DNA from: Anaerolineae bacterium
GTDB lineage: Bacteria > Chloroflexota > Anaerolineae > JAAYZQ01
Direction: 5' to 3'
Assembly: GCA_016926595.1 (NCBI GenBank)
Contig: JAFGOG010000255.1
Coordinates: 1 to 13,375, forward strand
Length of the DNA stretch: 13,375 nucleotides
Positions 7,264 through 13,375 of this stretch are shown piece by piece. Below the pieces are notes generated by a model. That model saw only the letters and a list, made by a program, of their open reading frames with translations. It had not been told where the DNA came from and did not search any database. The translations under genes were made by a program, and so were the position numbers. Numbering within the stretch: position 1 is the first letter of the stretch; each line of letters opens with the position of its first letter.

Positions 7264-8991
7264 CTACCTGACCAGGTACGCGTCGTCCAGGTAGTTGAAA
7301 AAGGTCTTGAGTGAGTACTGCTCGCCCTCGACACGATTGCTCACGGCCAGGTAGCTGAGCGGCGACAGCAGCGGGGCGATGAACGCCCGCTCGGTGATGT
7401 ACCGCTGCGCGTCGTCCACCCACTGCTGCCTGGCTGCCGGATCGAGCGTCGTGCGCGTTTTGGTCAGTATCTCGTCCAGCTCGGGATCGTTGATATGGCT
7501 CAGGTTTAGCGCCCCGATCATGCTCGAGTGGAACATCTGATACAGGATGTCGGCATCCTGCCAGCCGACCTGCATCATGCCCATCTCATAGTTGCCGCTG
7601 ATCTCGTCGGCCACCAGCGCGCCGGCTTCCTGCTGCTCCAGCTGGACGTCGACCCCCAGCGCCCGGAACTGCTCCTGGATGATCTCGGCGATCCGCAGCC
7701 AGGTTTCCTCGCCCGCGATGGTCTTGAGCGTGAACTGGAGCGGCTGGCCGTCCTTTTCCAGCATCCCAGAGGCGTTGGCCGTGTAGCCGGCCTCTGCCAA
7801 CAGCGCCCTGGCCCTATCCAGGTTGTAGCTGTAGCCCACATACTCCACGCCCTCCCAGTAACCGATGGTAGACGGAGAGAGAGGCCCGTGCTGCGCCACG
7901 GCCTTGCCGTTCATCACCACCTTGACCAGCACGTCGCGGTCGATGGCCATGCTCAGGGCCTGGCGCACGCGCGCGTCGTCGAGGGGCGGCTTGCTGTTGT
8001 TGAACTGGAGATAGGGACCGGTGCCGGGCATGAGGACGTCGTATAGGGTGAAGAGGCCCGTCTGCCGGATGGTCTCTTCATCGCTGGCGTCCACCGCGCC
8101 GACGTCGATTTCGCCGGCCTCCATGCTGACCACCTGGGTCGCGGACTCGGGGATGATGCGAAATTCGATCTCGTCCGGGTACCAGGGCCCCTGGTGGGCA
8201 TAGGGCGGTCCCCAGGCAAAGTCGGGGTTGCGCTCCACGACCACCTTCTCCCCGGTAACCCACTCTTTGAACCTGTATGGTCCGGTGCCCAACGGCTGCC
8301 GGCCATAGTCTTCGCCGGCCGCCTCCACAGCCTGTTGCGACAGGATGCCAAAGTAGCCGGGGTCCGACAGGCTGGTGAGCAGTGGGAAGAACGGTTGTGG
8401 CAGGTGCATGACGACCGTCGAATCGTCTGTGGCCTCCACCGATTCCACGGCCGCCAGCGAGGCGCCTGCGGCGCCCGGGTTTGCCGGGTCTTTGGCCCGC
8501 ATGTAGCTCCAGGCCACGTCCTGGGCAGTCACGGGCGTGCCGTCGTGGAAGGTGAGACCTTCCTTCAGGTGAAAGGTCCACGTCAGCCCGTCCTCCGACA
8601 TCTCCCAACTCTCGGCCAGGTAGGGCACATAGTTGCCCTCCGGATCCTGGGTCACCAGCGAGCTGTGGAGGAGCCTCATCACTTCCCACGAAGTTTGCCT
8701 GACCGTCTTGTGAGGGTCGAGGCTGTCCGGCTCGCTGGCCAGCATATATACCAGCGTTCCGCCCGCGGCCGGACCGGCGGTGGGCTCGGGCGTGGTAGTG
8801 ATCACCTTCTCTACGACTCTTTCTACGACCTGGGGGGTGCCCTCGACGATGACCGTCTCCACGATCGTTTCCGAGACGACGCGGGTCACCTCCTTCTCGA
8901 CCACCTGGGGGGCAGGGGTGGGGCCGCACGCAGCCACCAGCAGGCCGAGTACGACCAACACGGACAACAGGCCAACGCACCTTGGTCTCAT
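7264..8991 (-). CDS. Dipeptide/oligopeptide ABC transporter substrate-binding lipoprotein (SBP_bac_5)
   Basis: A 575-residue extracytoplasmic receptor that hands peptides to the DppB/DppC-type channel. The N terminus is a lipoprotein signal: Arg residues at 2 and 4, a Leu/Val core, and a lipobox Val19-Ala-Ala-Cys22, so the mature protein is anchored by Cys22. Residues 23-75 are a Pro/Val/Glu/Thr-rich tether with repeated Val-Val-Glu elements. The ligand-binding domain starts near 79 and shows family-5 hallmarks: Ser-Glu-Pro-Asp-Ser-Leu-Asp-Pro-His (86-94), Thr-Phe-His-Asp-Gly-Thr-Pro-Val-Thr-Ala, and an Asp-Asp-Ala-Arg-Val-Arg-Gln-Ala-Leu segment. ATG 8991 is chosen because AAGGAGG (9000-9006) lies 8 bases upstream; a start 36 bases further up would put 12 charged residues before the signal. 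Family members bind di-/oligopeptides, but some bind nickel, sugars or opines; the neighbours favour peptides. Confidence 0.93.
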   Translation of the reverse strand: MRPRCVGLLSVLVVLGLLVAACGPTPAPQVVEKEVTRVVSETIVETVIVEGTPQVVERVVEKVITTTPEPTAGPAAGGTLVYMLASEPDSLDPHKTVRQTSWEVMRLLHSSLVTQDPEGNYVPYLAESWEMSEDGLTWTFHLKEGLTFHDGTPVTAQDVAWSYMRAKDPANPGAAGASLAAVESVEATDDSTVVMHLPQPFFPLLTSLSDPGYFGILSQQAVEAAGEDYGRQPLGTGPYRFKEWVTGEKVVVERNPDFAWGPPYAHQGPWYPDEIEFRIIPESATQVVSMEAGEIDVGAVDASDEETIRQTGLFTLYDVLMPGTGPYLQFNNSKPPLDDARVRQALSMAIDRDVLVKVVMNGKAVAQHGPLSPSTIGYWEGVEYVGYSYNLDRARALLAEAGYTANASGMLEKDGQPLQFTLKTIAGEETWLRIAEIIQEQFRALGVDVQLEQQEAGALVADEISGNYEMGMMQVGWQDADILYQMFHSSMIGALNLSHINDPELDEILTKTRTTLDPAARQQWVDDAQRYITERAFIAPLLSPLSYLAVSNRVEGEQYSLKTFFNYLDDAYLVR

Positions 8992-8999
8992 CGTTCTCT

Positions 9000-9006
9000 C
9001 CTCCTT
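9000..9006 (-). promoter_or_regulatory. Strong Shine-Dalgarno site (AAGGAGG) setting the binding-protein start
   Basis: On the - strand AAGGAGG precedes ATG 8991 with an 8-base spacer. It decides in favour of this start over the in-frame upstream codon at 9027 and predicts strong translation, as expected for a binding protein needed in excess. Confidence 0.8.
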
Positions 9007-9057
9007 TTTTCGCCACAATGCAGACATCCCGACTGAACGCGGGTTGGGCGTGGCTCT

Positions 9058-9063
9058 ATTGTA
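9058..9063 (-). promoter_or_regulatory. -10 box (TACAAT) of a probable activator-dependent promoter for the transport operon
   Basis: Read on the - strand, TACAAT matches 5 of 6 bases of the -10 consensus. At 16-18 bases upstream there is no acceptable -35 (ATGCGC at 17). Transcription would start near 9051, about 60 bases before the binding-protein ATG. A good -10 with no -35, and dyads just upstream (9095-9159), is the layout of a promoter that needs an activator. Confidence 0.5.
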
Positions 9064-9094
9064 TCATTGGGCCGCGTGGTGCGCATCGACACGG

Positions 9095-9159
9095 CTACGT
9101 ATTCCAGCCTCGTAGAAACTACGGACCCGGGAATTGTGGGGCTACGTACTCTTACGTAG
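9095..9159. promoter_or_regulatory. Cluster of CTACGTA-type dyads, candidate response-regulator operators
   Basis: Three elements share the CTACG/CGTAG half-site: CTACGTA at 9095-9101; CGTAG-AAA-CTACG at 9111-9123; and an exact 18-base dyad, CTACGTA-CTCT-TACGTAG, at 9142-9159. They lie upstream of the candidate -10 of the transport operon, centred near -47, -66 and -99. The last one covers the stop codon of the response regulator gene (TAA 9152-9154). NarL-type regulators bind short inverted heptamers, so the neighbouring regulator is the natural candidate; the binding itself is inference. Confidence 0.5.
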
Positions 9160-9814
9160 GTACTTTGCCGGCCAGCCCTTCATACACGGCGTACAGGGCA
9201 GCCTGGGTGCGGTTCGCCAGGTGCAGCTTGCCGAGAATATTGCTGACGTGGGTGGTCACGGTCCGCTCGCTGATGGTCAGGCTCTCGGCAATCTCCTGGT
9301 TCGACAGGCCGCGGGCTACCAGCTTGAGCACTTCCAGCTCACGCTCGGTAAGGGCCGCCGCAGAATGAGGGGGTTGGGGTGCGGGGTTCAGGGCATGGAT
9401 GACCTTCATGGCAATGGAGGGGGGCAGCGACGGTTCGCCCCGATAGACGTCGTGGATCGCCTGGATGAGGTCTCTGGAGGATGAATCCTTGAGCAGATAG
9501 CCGGTGGCTCCGGCCTTGATCGCCTCGAAGGCCAGGTGGTCCTCGGCAAAGCTCGTGAGCACCACGATGCGCGTGTCGGGTAGCTCCGCCTTGATCCCGG
9601 CGATGGCCTCGGCGCCGCCTTGGCGGGGCATCACCAGGTCCATGAGGATGACGTCGGGCCGGAGCGCGCGGGCCTGGCGGACTGCCTCAATCCCATCCTG
9701 CGCCTGGCCCACGACCTCCATCTCACGCCGGGCATCGATCAAGGCGCACAGCCCCTCCCGCACTACCGTGTGATCCTCCGCGATCAGAACCCGGATCCGC
9801 CGTGTCTCTGCCAT
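9152..9814 (-). CDS. NarL/LuxR-family response regulator
   Basis: A 220-residue two-component output protein. The receiver domain (about 6-122) has the acidic pair Glu13-Asp14, the phosphorylated Asp59 in Leu-Met-Asp-Leu-Val-Met-Pro, Thr87 and Lys109 in Leu-Leu-Lys-Asp, all conserved. A Pro-rich linker (about 143-150) leads to a GerE/LuxR helix-turn-helix (155-215) with [15 protein letters not shown] and the recognition helix Ser-Glu-Arg-Thr-Val-Thr-Thr-His-Val. It should be phosphorylated by the histidine kinase encoded immediately upstream. ATG 9814 is used: it overlaps the kinase stop by one base (TGATG) and has GAGGAGG close upstream; a GTG one codon earlier is possible. Its likely targets are the transport operon next door and perhaps its own operon. 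Confidence 0.95.
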   Translation of the reverse strand: MAETRRIRVLIAEDHTVVREGLCALIDARREMEVVGQAQDGIEAVRQARALRPDVILMDLVMPRQGGAEAIAGIKAELPDTRIVVLTSFAEDHLAFEAIKAGATGYLLKDSSSRDLIQAIHDVYRGEPSLPPSIAMKVIHALNPAPQPPHSAAALTERELEVLKLVARGLSNQEIAESLTISERTVTTHVSNILGKLHLANRTQAALYAVYEGLAGKVPT

Positions 9815-12099
9815 CACAGCCCCTCCTCTCGCGCTGCCCGCACCTTGACGGTGGTGCCTGCCCCTGGCCGCGATTGAATCTCCAGTTGGCTGCCCAGTGC
9901 CCGGGCGCGCTCGCGCATGCTCGCCAGGCCGAGGCCGCCCCTGTCGGCTGCGGCGGCCACGTCAAAGCCGCAGCCATCGTCCTCCACGACCAGCTCCAGC
10001 CTCTCCGCGTCGGCCTGGAGGCGGACGGTGACCGAGCCGGCGCCCGCGTGCCGCAGGGCGTTGTTGAGCGCCTCCTGGGCGATGCGGTACAGGCCTTCTT
10101 CCACCGGCGCCGGCAGGTCGATCTCGCCGTCGACCAGCAGCCGGACCTGGAGGCCGGTGCGGTCCTCCACCGCGTTCAGGCGCTGCTGTAGCGCCCCTAC
10201 CAGTCCCTCCTCGGCCAGCGTCGGCGGGCGTAGCTCGTACAGCAGGAGCCGCATCTCCTTCAGTGCTTTCTGGGCAGCGCCCTCTATGCGGCTCAGGTGC
10301 TGTCGGGCCCGCTGGCCGTCGCCGGCCTCGATGACCTCCCGGGCCGCCCCGGCAAAGACGACCAGGCCATACAGCGACTGGGTCACCGAATCGTGCAACT
10401 CGCGGGCGAGCCGGTTTCGCTCCTCGACCACCGCCAGGGCGCGGCTGCGGTCGTAGAGCCGCGCATTCTCGATGGCCACGGCAATCTGGTCGCCCAGGCT
10501 CTGCAGCACCAGCACCTCTTCCGGGCCGAAGGCGTCCTTCTCCGCCCGTTGAAGATCCAGGGTGCCGATCACGTTGTCTCCCGCCCGCAGCGGGATGACC
10601 AGTTCGGAGCGGGTCTCGGGCAGGTGCTCGTCGGCCAGAAAGCGCGAGTCCTGCGATACGTCGTTGACGAGCACCGCCTCTCTGGTCTCGGCCGCCCGGG
10701 CGTTCAGGCTGTTGCCACGCAGCGGCAAGCGCAGGTCCTGCGGGCCCGGCGGGCCGCTGGCCGCTCGACCAACCAGTGCGCCGCTCGTCCGGTCCACCAA
10801 AAAGATCTGGATGTAGTAGTAGCCAAACGCGTCGCGGATGAGCGCCGTCACGCGCGCCATCAGGTCGTCGATGTCCAGGATCGACGTGATCTCGCGGCTC
10901 ACCCGGGCGCTCGTCTCCAGCTCCAGAGCGCGGCGCTGAAGTGCCTGCGTGCGCTCCTCCACCCGATCCTCCAGCCCGTCGATCAGCTCTCGGAGCTGGG
11001 CCGTCATGCTGTTGAACGCGCCGGCCAGCACGCCGATCTCGTCCGCCCGGTCGATCGTGGCCTCGTGTCCCAGGTCGCCGGTGGCGATCCGGGCCGCTGC
11101 CATTGCCAGGCCGACGATGGGCCTGGCAATCTGGCGCGAGATGAGCAGCGCGGCCCCCACGGCCAGCAACACGGCTGCCAGCGCCACGCCCAGGTTGACG
11201 GCCAGGCTGGCGCCCATCGCCTGAAACGCCTCGGCTGTGTCCTGCTCTACCAGGAGCGTAGCCTGGAGCCCCGGCAGCCAGCGGTACACGCCCACCACCG
11301 AGACGTCGCGAAACCCGTCGTACACCCCGGCGCCACTGCTGTGGGACGCAATGGCAGCCTCGACGTCGCCCGGCACCTTGCCGCTGTCCGGCCCGGCGGG
11401 CGCAGGGAAACCGCAGGCCGAGTCTGCCGAGAGCAGGATCCCGGTCGAATCGGCCAGGTACGACTTGCCCGTCGTGCCCAGGCCGGTCCGCCCGCGCAGG
11501 ATCTGGGCCAGCGGCGCCAGGCTTGCCCGGCCGGCGAGCACGCCCAGCAGCTCGCCGTTCCGGTGGTGGATGGGTACAGCGACGATGGCCGACCCTGCGC
11601 AGAACTGGGGCACTACCGTGGGGCCCTCAAGGCCGTGGACAAAGTAAGCCTCCCCGGCGTGGCTATCGCCCTCGTGACCGGCGTCTGTCGACAGCGCCAC
11701 CTGGCCCCGGAGATCGAGCAGAAACAGCTCGTCGTAGTGTTGTATGTCCGCTACCAGGCGGCCGAGCCAATTACGCGTGACCTTGTTGTAAGCGTTCAGG
11801 TACTTGTTGTCGCGCGCCAGGTCGAGTACCACCTGGACGCGCTCGAGGCCGTACTCCTCGTTCGCCGTCGTTGTCAATTCACTCTGCAAGGCCTGCAGCC
11901 AGGTGTTGATCTCGAGCTCCTCCAGGGCCGCGACCGACTGCAACCGGTCGAGCGCCTGCTGCCGCCCGTTGTAGTAGCCGACCAGGCTCGATCCTGCGGC
12001 GATGGCCATGGCGGGCAGGAGAGCCATGCCCACAAAGCCGATCAACAGGTTCGCCCGGATGCTGGTGCTCCTCGGTTTCCCGATCATGCTCTCGTGCAC
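9814..12099 (-). CDS. Membrane sensor histidine kinase (Cache-like sensor, HAMP, GAF, HisKA_3)
   Basis: A 761-residue kinase. Order: basic N terminus; membrane helix 1 (about 18-42); an extracytoplasmic region of about 250 residues (43-295) with double-Cache character (Leu-Phe-Leu-Leu-Asp-Leu-Arg-Gly near 125-132, and Gly-Lys-Ser-Tyr-Leu-Ala-Asp near 211-217); helix 2 (about 297-321); HAMP (322-374) and a short coiled coil; GAF (about 405-547); HisKA_3 with phospho-accepting His569 in Glu-Leu-His-Asp; and a HATPase with the N-box around Glu677-Asn680, Asp707-Asp708-Gly-Cys-Gly-Phe and Gly-Leu-Gly-Leu near 722-725. All catalytic motifs are present. Cache domains of this type often bind amino acids or other small molecules, so a peptide or amino-acid signal is plausible. 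The start is ambiguous: GTG 12099 has GAGGGG close by, ATG 12087 is four codons later. It follows the epimerase gene by 6 bases. Confidence 0.93.
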   Translation of the reverse strand: MHESMIGKPRSTSIRANLLIGFVGMALLPAMAIAAGSSLVGYYNGRQQALDRLQSVAALEELEINTWLQALQSELTTTANEEYGLERVQVVLDLARDNKYLNAYNKVTRNWLGRLVADIQHYDELFLLDLRGQVALSTDAGHEGDSHAGEAYFVHGLEGPTVVPQFCAGSAIVAVPIHHRNGELLGVLAGRASLAPLAQILRGRTGLGTTGKSYLADSTGILLSADSACGFPAPAGPDSGKVPGDVEAAIASHSSGAGVYDGFRDVSVVGVYRWLPGLQATLLVEQDTAEAFQAMGASLAVNLGVALAAVLLAVGAALLISRQIARPIVGLAMAAARIATGDLGHEATIDRADEIGVLAGAFNSMTAQLRELIDGLEDRVEERTQALQRRALELETSARVSREITSILDIDDLMARVTALIRDAFGYYYIQIFLVDRTSGALVGRAASGPPGPQDLRLPLRGNSLNARAAETREAVLVNDVSQDSRFLADEHLPETRSELVIPLRAGDNVIGTLDLQRAEKDAFGPEEVLVLQSLGDQIAVAIENARLYDRSRALAVVEERNRLARELHDSVTQSLYGLVVFAGAAREVIEAGDGQRARQHLSRIEGAAQKALKEMRLLLYELRPPTLAEEGLVGALQQRLNAVEDRTGLQVRLLVDGEIDLPAPVEEGLYRIAQEALNNALRHAGAGSVTVRLQADAERLELVVEDDGCGFDVAAAADRGGLGLASMRERARALGSQLEIQSRPGAGTTVKVRAAREEGL

Positions 12100-12105
12100 C
12101 GCCCC

Positions 12106-13218
12106 TCAGCCGGCAACGGTGGTGCTTTCCAGCCTGGCAAGAAACCCGGGATCCATGTCTGCGCCGTGGCCCGGCGCGTCGGGCAGGCACACCTCGCCCC
12201 CGGTGTACGTGATGCCGCCCACCACCGGGTCCTCGGCCAGAAGAAAGACCGAATCGAGATCGACGAACTGCACGTTGGTGTGGGCCGACACGAAATGAGC
12301 CTTGGCGCTCAGGGCCAGACGTGTCTCGGCCATGCAGCCCATCATGCAGCGAATGCCCGCGGCCCGGGCCACGGCGTCGATCCGGGCCGCCGTCCGCATG
12401 CCACCCGACTTGGCCAGCTTGATGTTGAATAGATCGCAGGCCCCCTGGCTGGCCAGCTTATAGGCGTCGCGATCATCGAACAGCGACTCGTCGGCCATGA
12501 TCGGCACCGGGCTGTGGTCGCGTACGTGCTTCATGCCGGCGTAGTCCCAGTGAGCCACCGGCTGCTCGCAGAACTGGATGTCCAGGCTGGCCATGTCGCG
12601 CAGGGCGAGCACCGCCTGCGGCGGATCCCACCCCTGGTTGGCGTCGATGCGAATCGGGAACCCGTTACCCACCGCCTGGCGAACGGCCTCCATGCGGCGG
12701 ACGTCCTCGACGCGGTCGGTGCCCACCTTGACCTTCAAGGCCGGAAAGCCGCTGTTCTTGACCTCGGCCGCCTGCTGTGCCATGACATCGGGCTCGCCAA
12801 TGCTGATGGTTTTGCAGGTGTGGATCGCCCGTTTCTCCCCGGCGAGGAGCGCGTACAGCGGCAGCCCGGCGGTCCGGGCCAGCAGGTCGTGTAGCGCCAT
12901 ATCCACGGCGCACTTGACGGCCGGATTGCCGACCAGGAAGGCGTTGAGCTCGTCCATGCGCTGCTGAACGGCCAGGGGATCCTTGCCTATCAGCAGGTGG
13001 GCAAGCGACCTGGCGGCCTCGAACGCGCCCGCCTGGCTTTCGCCGGCGATGAACTCGATGGGCGAGCCCTCACCCAGGCCCGCCAGTCCATCGCGGCTGT
13101 GGATCTTGACCAGGATGTTGGTCGCGTGGGTGATGGTACCGATGGCGACCCGAAAGGGCTTTTGGAACTCGATGTTGAGCTTGAAAATCTCTACATGGGT
13201 GATGACCGAACCAGCCAC
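12106..13218 (-). CDS. Dipeptide epimerase, enolase superfamily (L-Ala-D/L-Glu epimerase type)
   Basis: A 370-residue muconate-lactonising-subgroup enzyme, normal family length. The catalytic Lys-x-Lys is Lys162-Val-Lys164; Mg2+ ligands are Asp192 (Ile-Asp-Ala-Asn), Glu218 (Cys-Glu-Gln-Pro) and Asp243 (Met-Ala-Asp-Glu-Ser); the opposite-face base is Lys267 (Asn-Ile-Lys-Leu-Ala-Lys-Ser-Gly-Gly). An Asp320-Leu-Asp322 motif marks dipeptide epimerases, where it holds the substrate amino group. Known enzymes interconvert L-Ala-D-Glu and L-Ala-L-Glu during murein peptide recycling, but relatives act on other dipeptides, so specificity is open. GTG 13218 is chosen: GAGGAGG (13226-13232) lies 7 bases upstream and the protein then begins at the usual position; an ATG at 13284 would add 22 residues. 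First gene of the epimerase-kinase-regulator operon; cytoplasmic. It makes most sense as the step after peptide import. Confidence 0.92.
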   Translation of the reverse strand: MAGSVITHVEIFKLNIEFQKPFRVAIGTITHATNILVKIHSRDGLAGLGEGSPIEFIAGESQAGAFEAARSLAHLLIGKDPLAVQQRMDELNAFLVGNPAVKCAVDMALHDLLARTAGLPLYALLAGEKRAIHTCKTISIGEPDVMAQQAAEVKNSGFPALKVKVGTDRVEDVRRMEAVRQAVGNGFPIRIDANQGWDPPQAVLALRDMASLDIQFCEQPVAHWDYAGMKHVRDHSPVPIMADESLFDDRDAYKLASQGACDLFNIKLAKSGGMRTAARIDAVARAAGIRCMMGCMAETRLALSAKAHFVSAHTNVQFVDLDSVFLLAEDPVVGGITYTGGEVCLPDAPGHGADMDPGFLARLESTTVAG

Positions 13219-13225
13219 GTTGACA

Positions 13226-13232
13226 CCTCCTC
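13226..13232 (-). promoter_or_regulatory. Shine-Dalgarno site (GAGGAGG) fixing the epimerase GTG start
   Basis: Read on the - strand, GAGGAGG is followed by 7 bases and then GTG 13218. No comparable site precedes the in-frame ATG at 13284, which lies about at the predicted -10 box, so the GTG is favoured. Confidence 0.75.
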
Positions 13233-13282
13233 GTGTTTCCGCGCTCTTGCGCTCGAATGTCCCCGGTTTCCCAGCCAGGGCC

Positions 13283-13311
13283 ATCTTAGCACGTTGTGGT
13301 AAAAATGCAAA
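13283..13311 (-). promoter_or_regulatory. Candidate sigma70 promoter for the epimerase-kinase-regulator operon
   Basis: On the - strand, TTTGCA (13306-13311) and TAAGAT (13283-13288) are 17 bases apart; each matches 4 of 6 consensus bases. Transcription would begin near 13276, about 58 bases before the epimerase start. The match is moderate; its position and spacing are what support it. Confidence 0.45.
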
Positions 13312-13318
13312 TCGCTGC

Positions 13319-13347
13319 TTGCCTTTCTCTGTCGCCCGTGGTATAAT
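13319..13347 (+). promoter_or_regulatory. Strong sigma70 promoter with extended -10, reading out of the window
   Basis: On the + strand TTGCCT (13319-13324), a 17-base spacer and TATAAT (13342-13347), preceded by TG (13339-13340) in the extended -10 position. The start point would be near 13354, so the gene it serves lies beyond the right edge. It is back to back with the epimerase promoter, the two -35 boxes being about 7 bases apart. Confidence 0.7.
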
Positions 13348-13375
13348 GATCCTGCTTCGTGTGCAAGGTATTGAC

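Noticed and set aside
8805..8895. Repeated CTACGA/TCTACGAC words inside the binding-protein gene as more operator sites
   Set aside because: They arise from coding the Val-Val-Glu repeats of the tether and are not dyads like those at 9111-9123 and 9142-9159.
10297..12432. Very long open frame (about 711 codons) on the + strand
   Set aside because: It lies antisense to the histidine kinase and epimerase, is rich in Gln, His, Arg and Gly, and shows no domain. Long antisense frames are expected in GC-rich DNA opposite real genes.
1..13375. CRISPR arrays, tRNA or rRNA genes, insertion sequences
   Set aside because: No regularly spaced repeats, cloverleaf-like sequences, rRNA segments or transposase frames were seen on either strand.

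Overview
The window most likely comes from a GC-rich bacterium of the phylum Chloroflexota, probably a relative of Anaerolineae or Caldilineae. The main clue is the lipoprotein solute-binding protein: after its lipobox comes a Val/Glu/Thr-rich linker of a type common in that phylum. The assignment is an inference; there is no marker gene here.

Left part (1-1068, + strand). The window opens inside the last part of a class V (PLP-dependent) aminotransferase-like gene. It is followed by a textbook sigma70 promoter (TTGACA, 17-bp spacer, TATAAT) and a two-gene toxin-antitoxin cassette: an AbrB/MazE-fold antitoxin and a VapC-type PIN-domain toxin, overlapping by 4 bases. A gap of about 140 bases separates this from the rest, which converges on it.

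Main part (1210-13218, all - strand, transcribed right to left). This is one functional locus for taking up and breaking down small peptides. In transcription order: (i) a dipeptide epimerase of the enolase superfamily (L-Ala-D/L-Glu epimerase type), a membrane sensor histidine kinase (Cache-like sensor, HAMP, GAF, HisKA_3, HATPase) and a NarL/LuxR-type response regulator, tightly packed and probably one operon; (ii) an intergenic region with several CTACGTA-type dyads and a -10 box lacking a good -35, a plausible target for the response regulator; (iii) an operon for a dipeptide/oligopeptide SBP_bac_5 lipoprotein, two beta-lactamase-fold serine hydrolases without signal peptides, two permeases (DppB and DppC types) and one OppF/DppF-type ATPase. 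A perfect 12-bp stem hairpin follows the binding-protein gene and probably helps set unequal expression of the operon.

The working hypothesis is that external peptides, possibly D-amino-acid-containing peptides from cell walls, are sensed by the kinase, imported by the ABC transporter, cut in the cytoplasm by the serine hydrolases and epimerised by the dipeptide epimerase. The parts resemble the dpp-ykf muropeptide locus of Bacillus subtilis, but with serine hydrolases of a different fold, a dedicated two-component system, and no DppD-type ATPase in the window. The right edge has divergent promoters: one reading left into the epimerase operon and a strong one (extended -10, TATAAT) reading right, out of the window.
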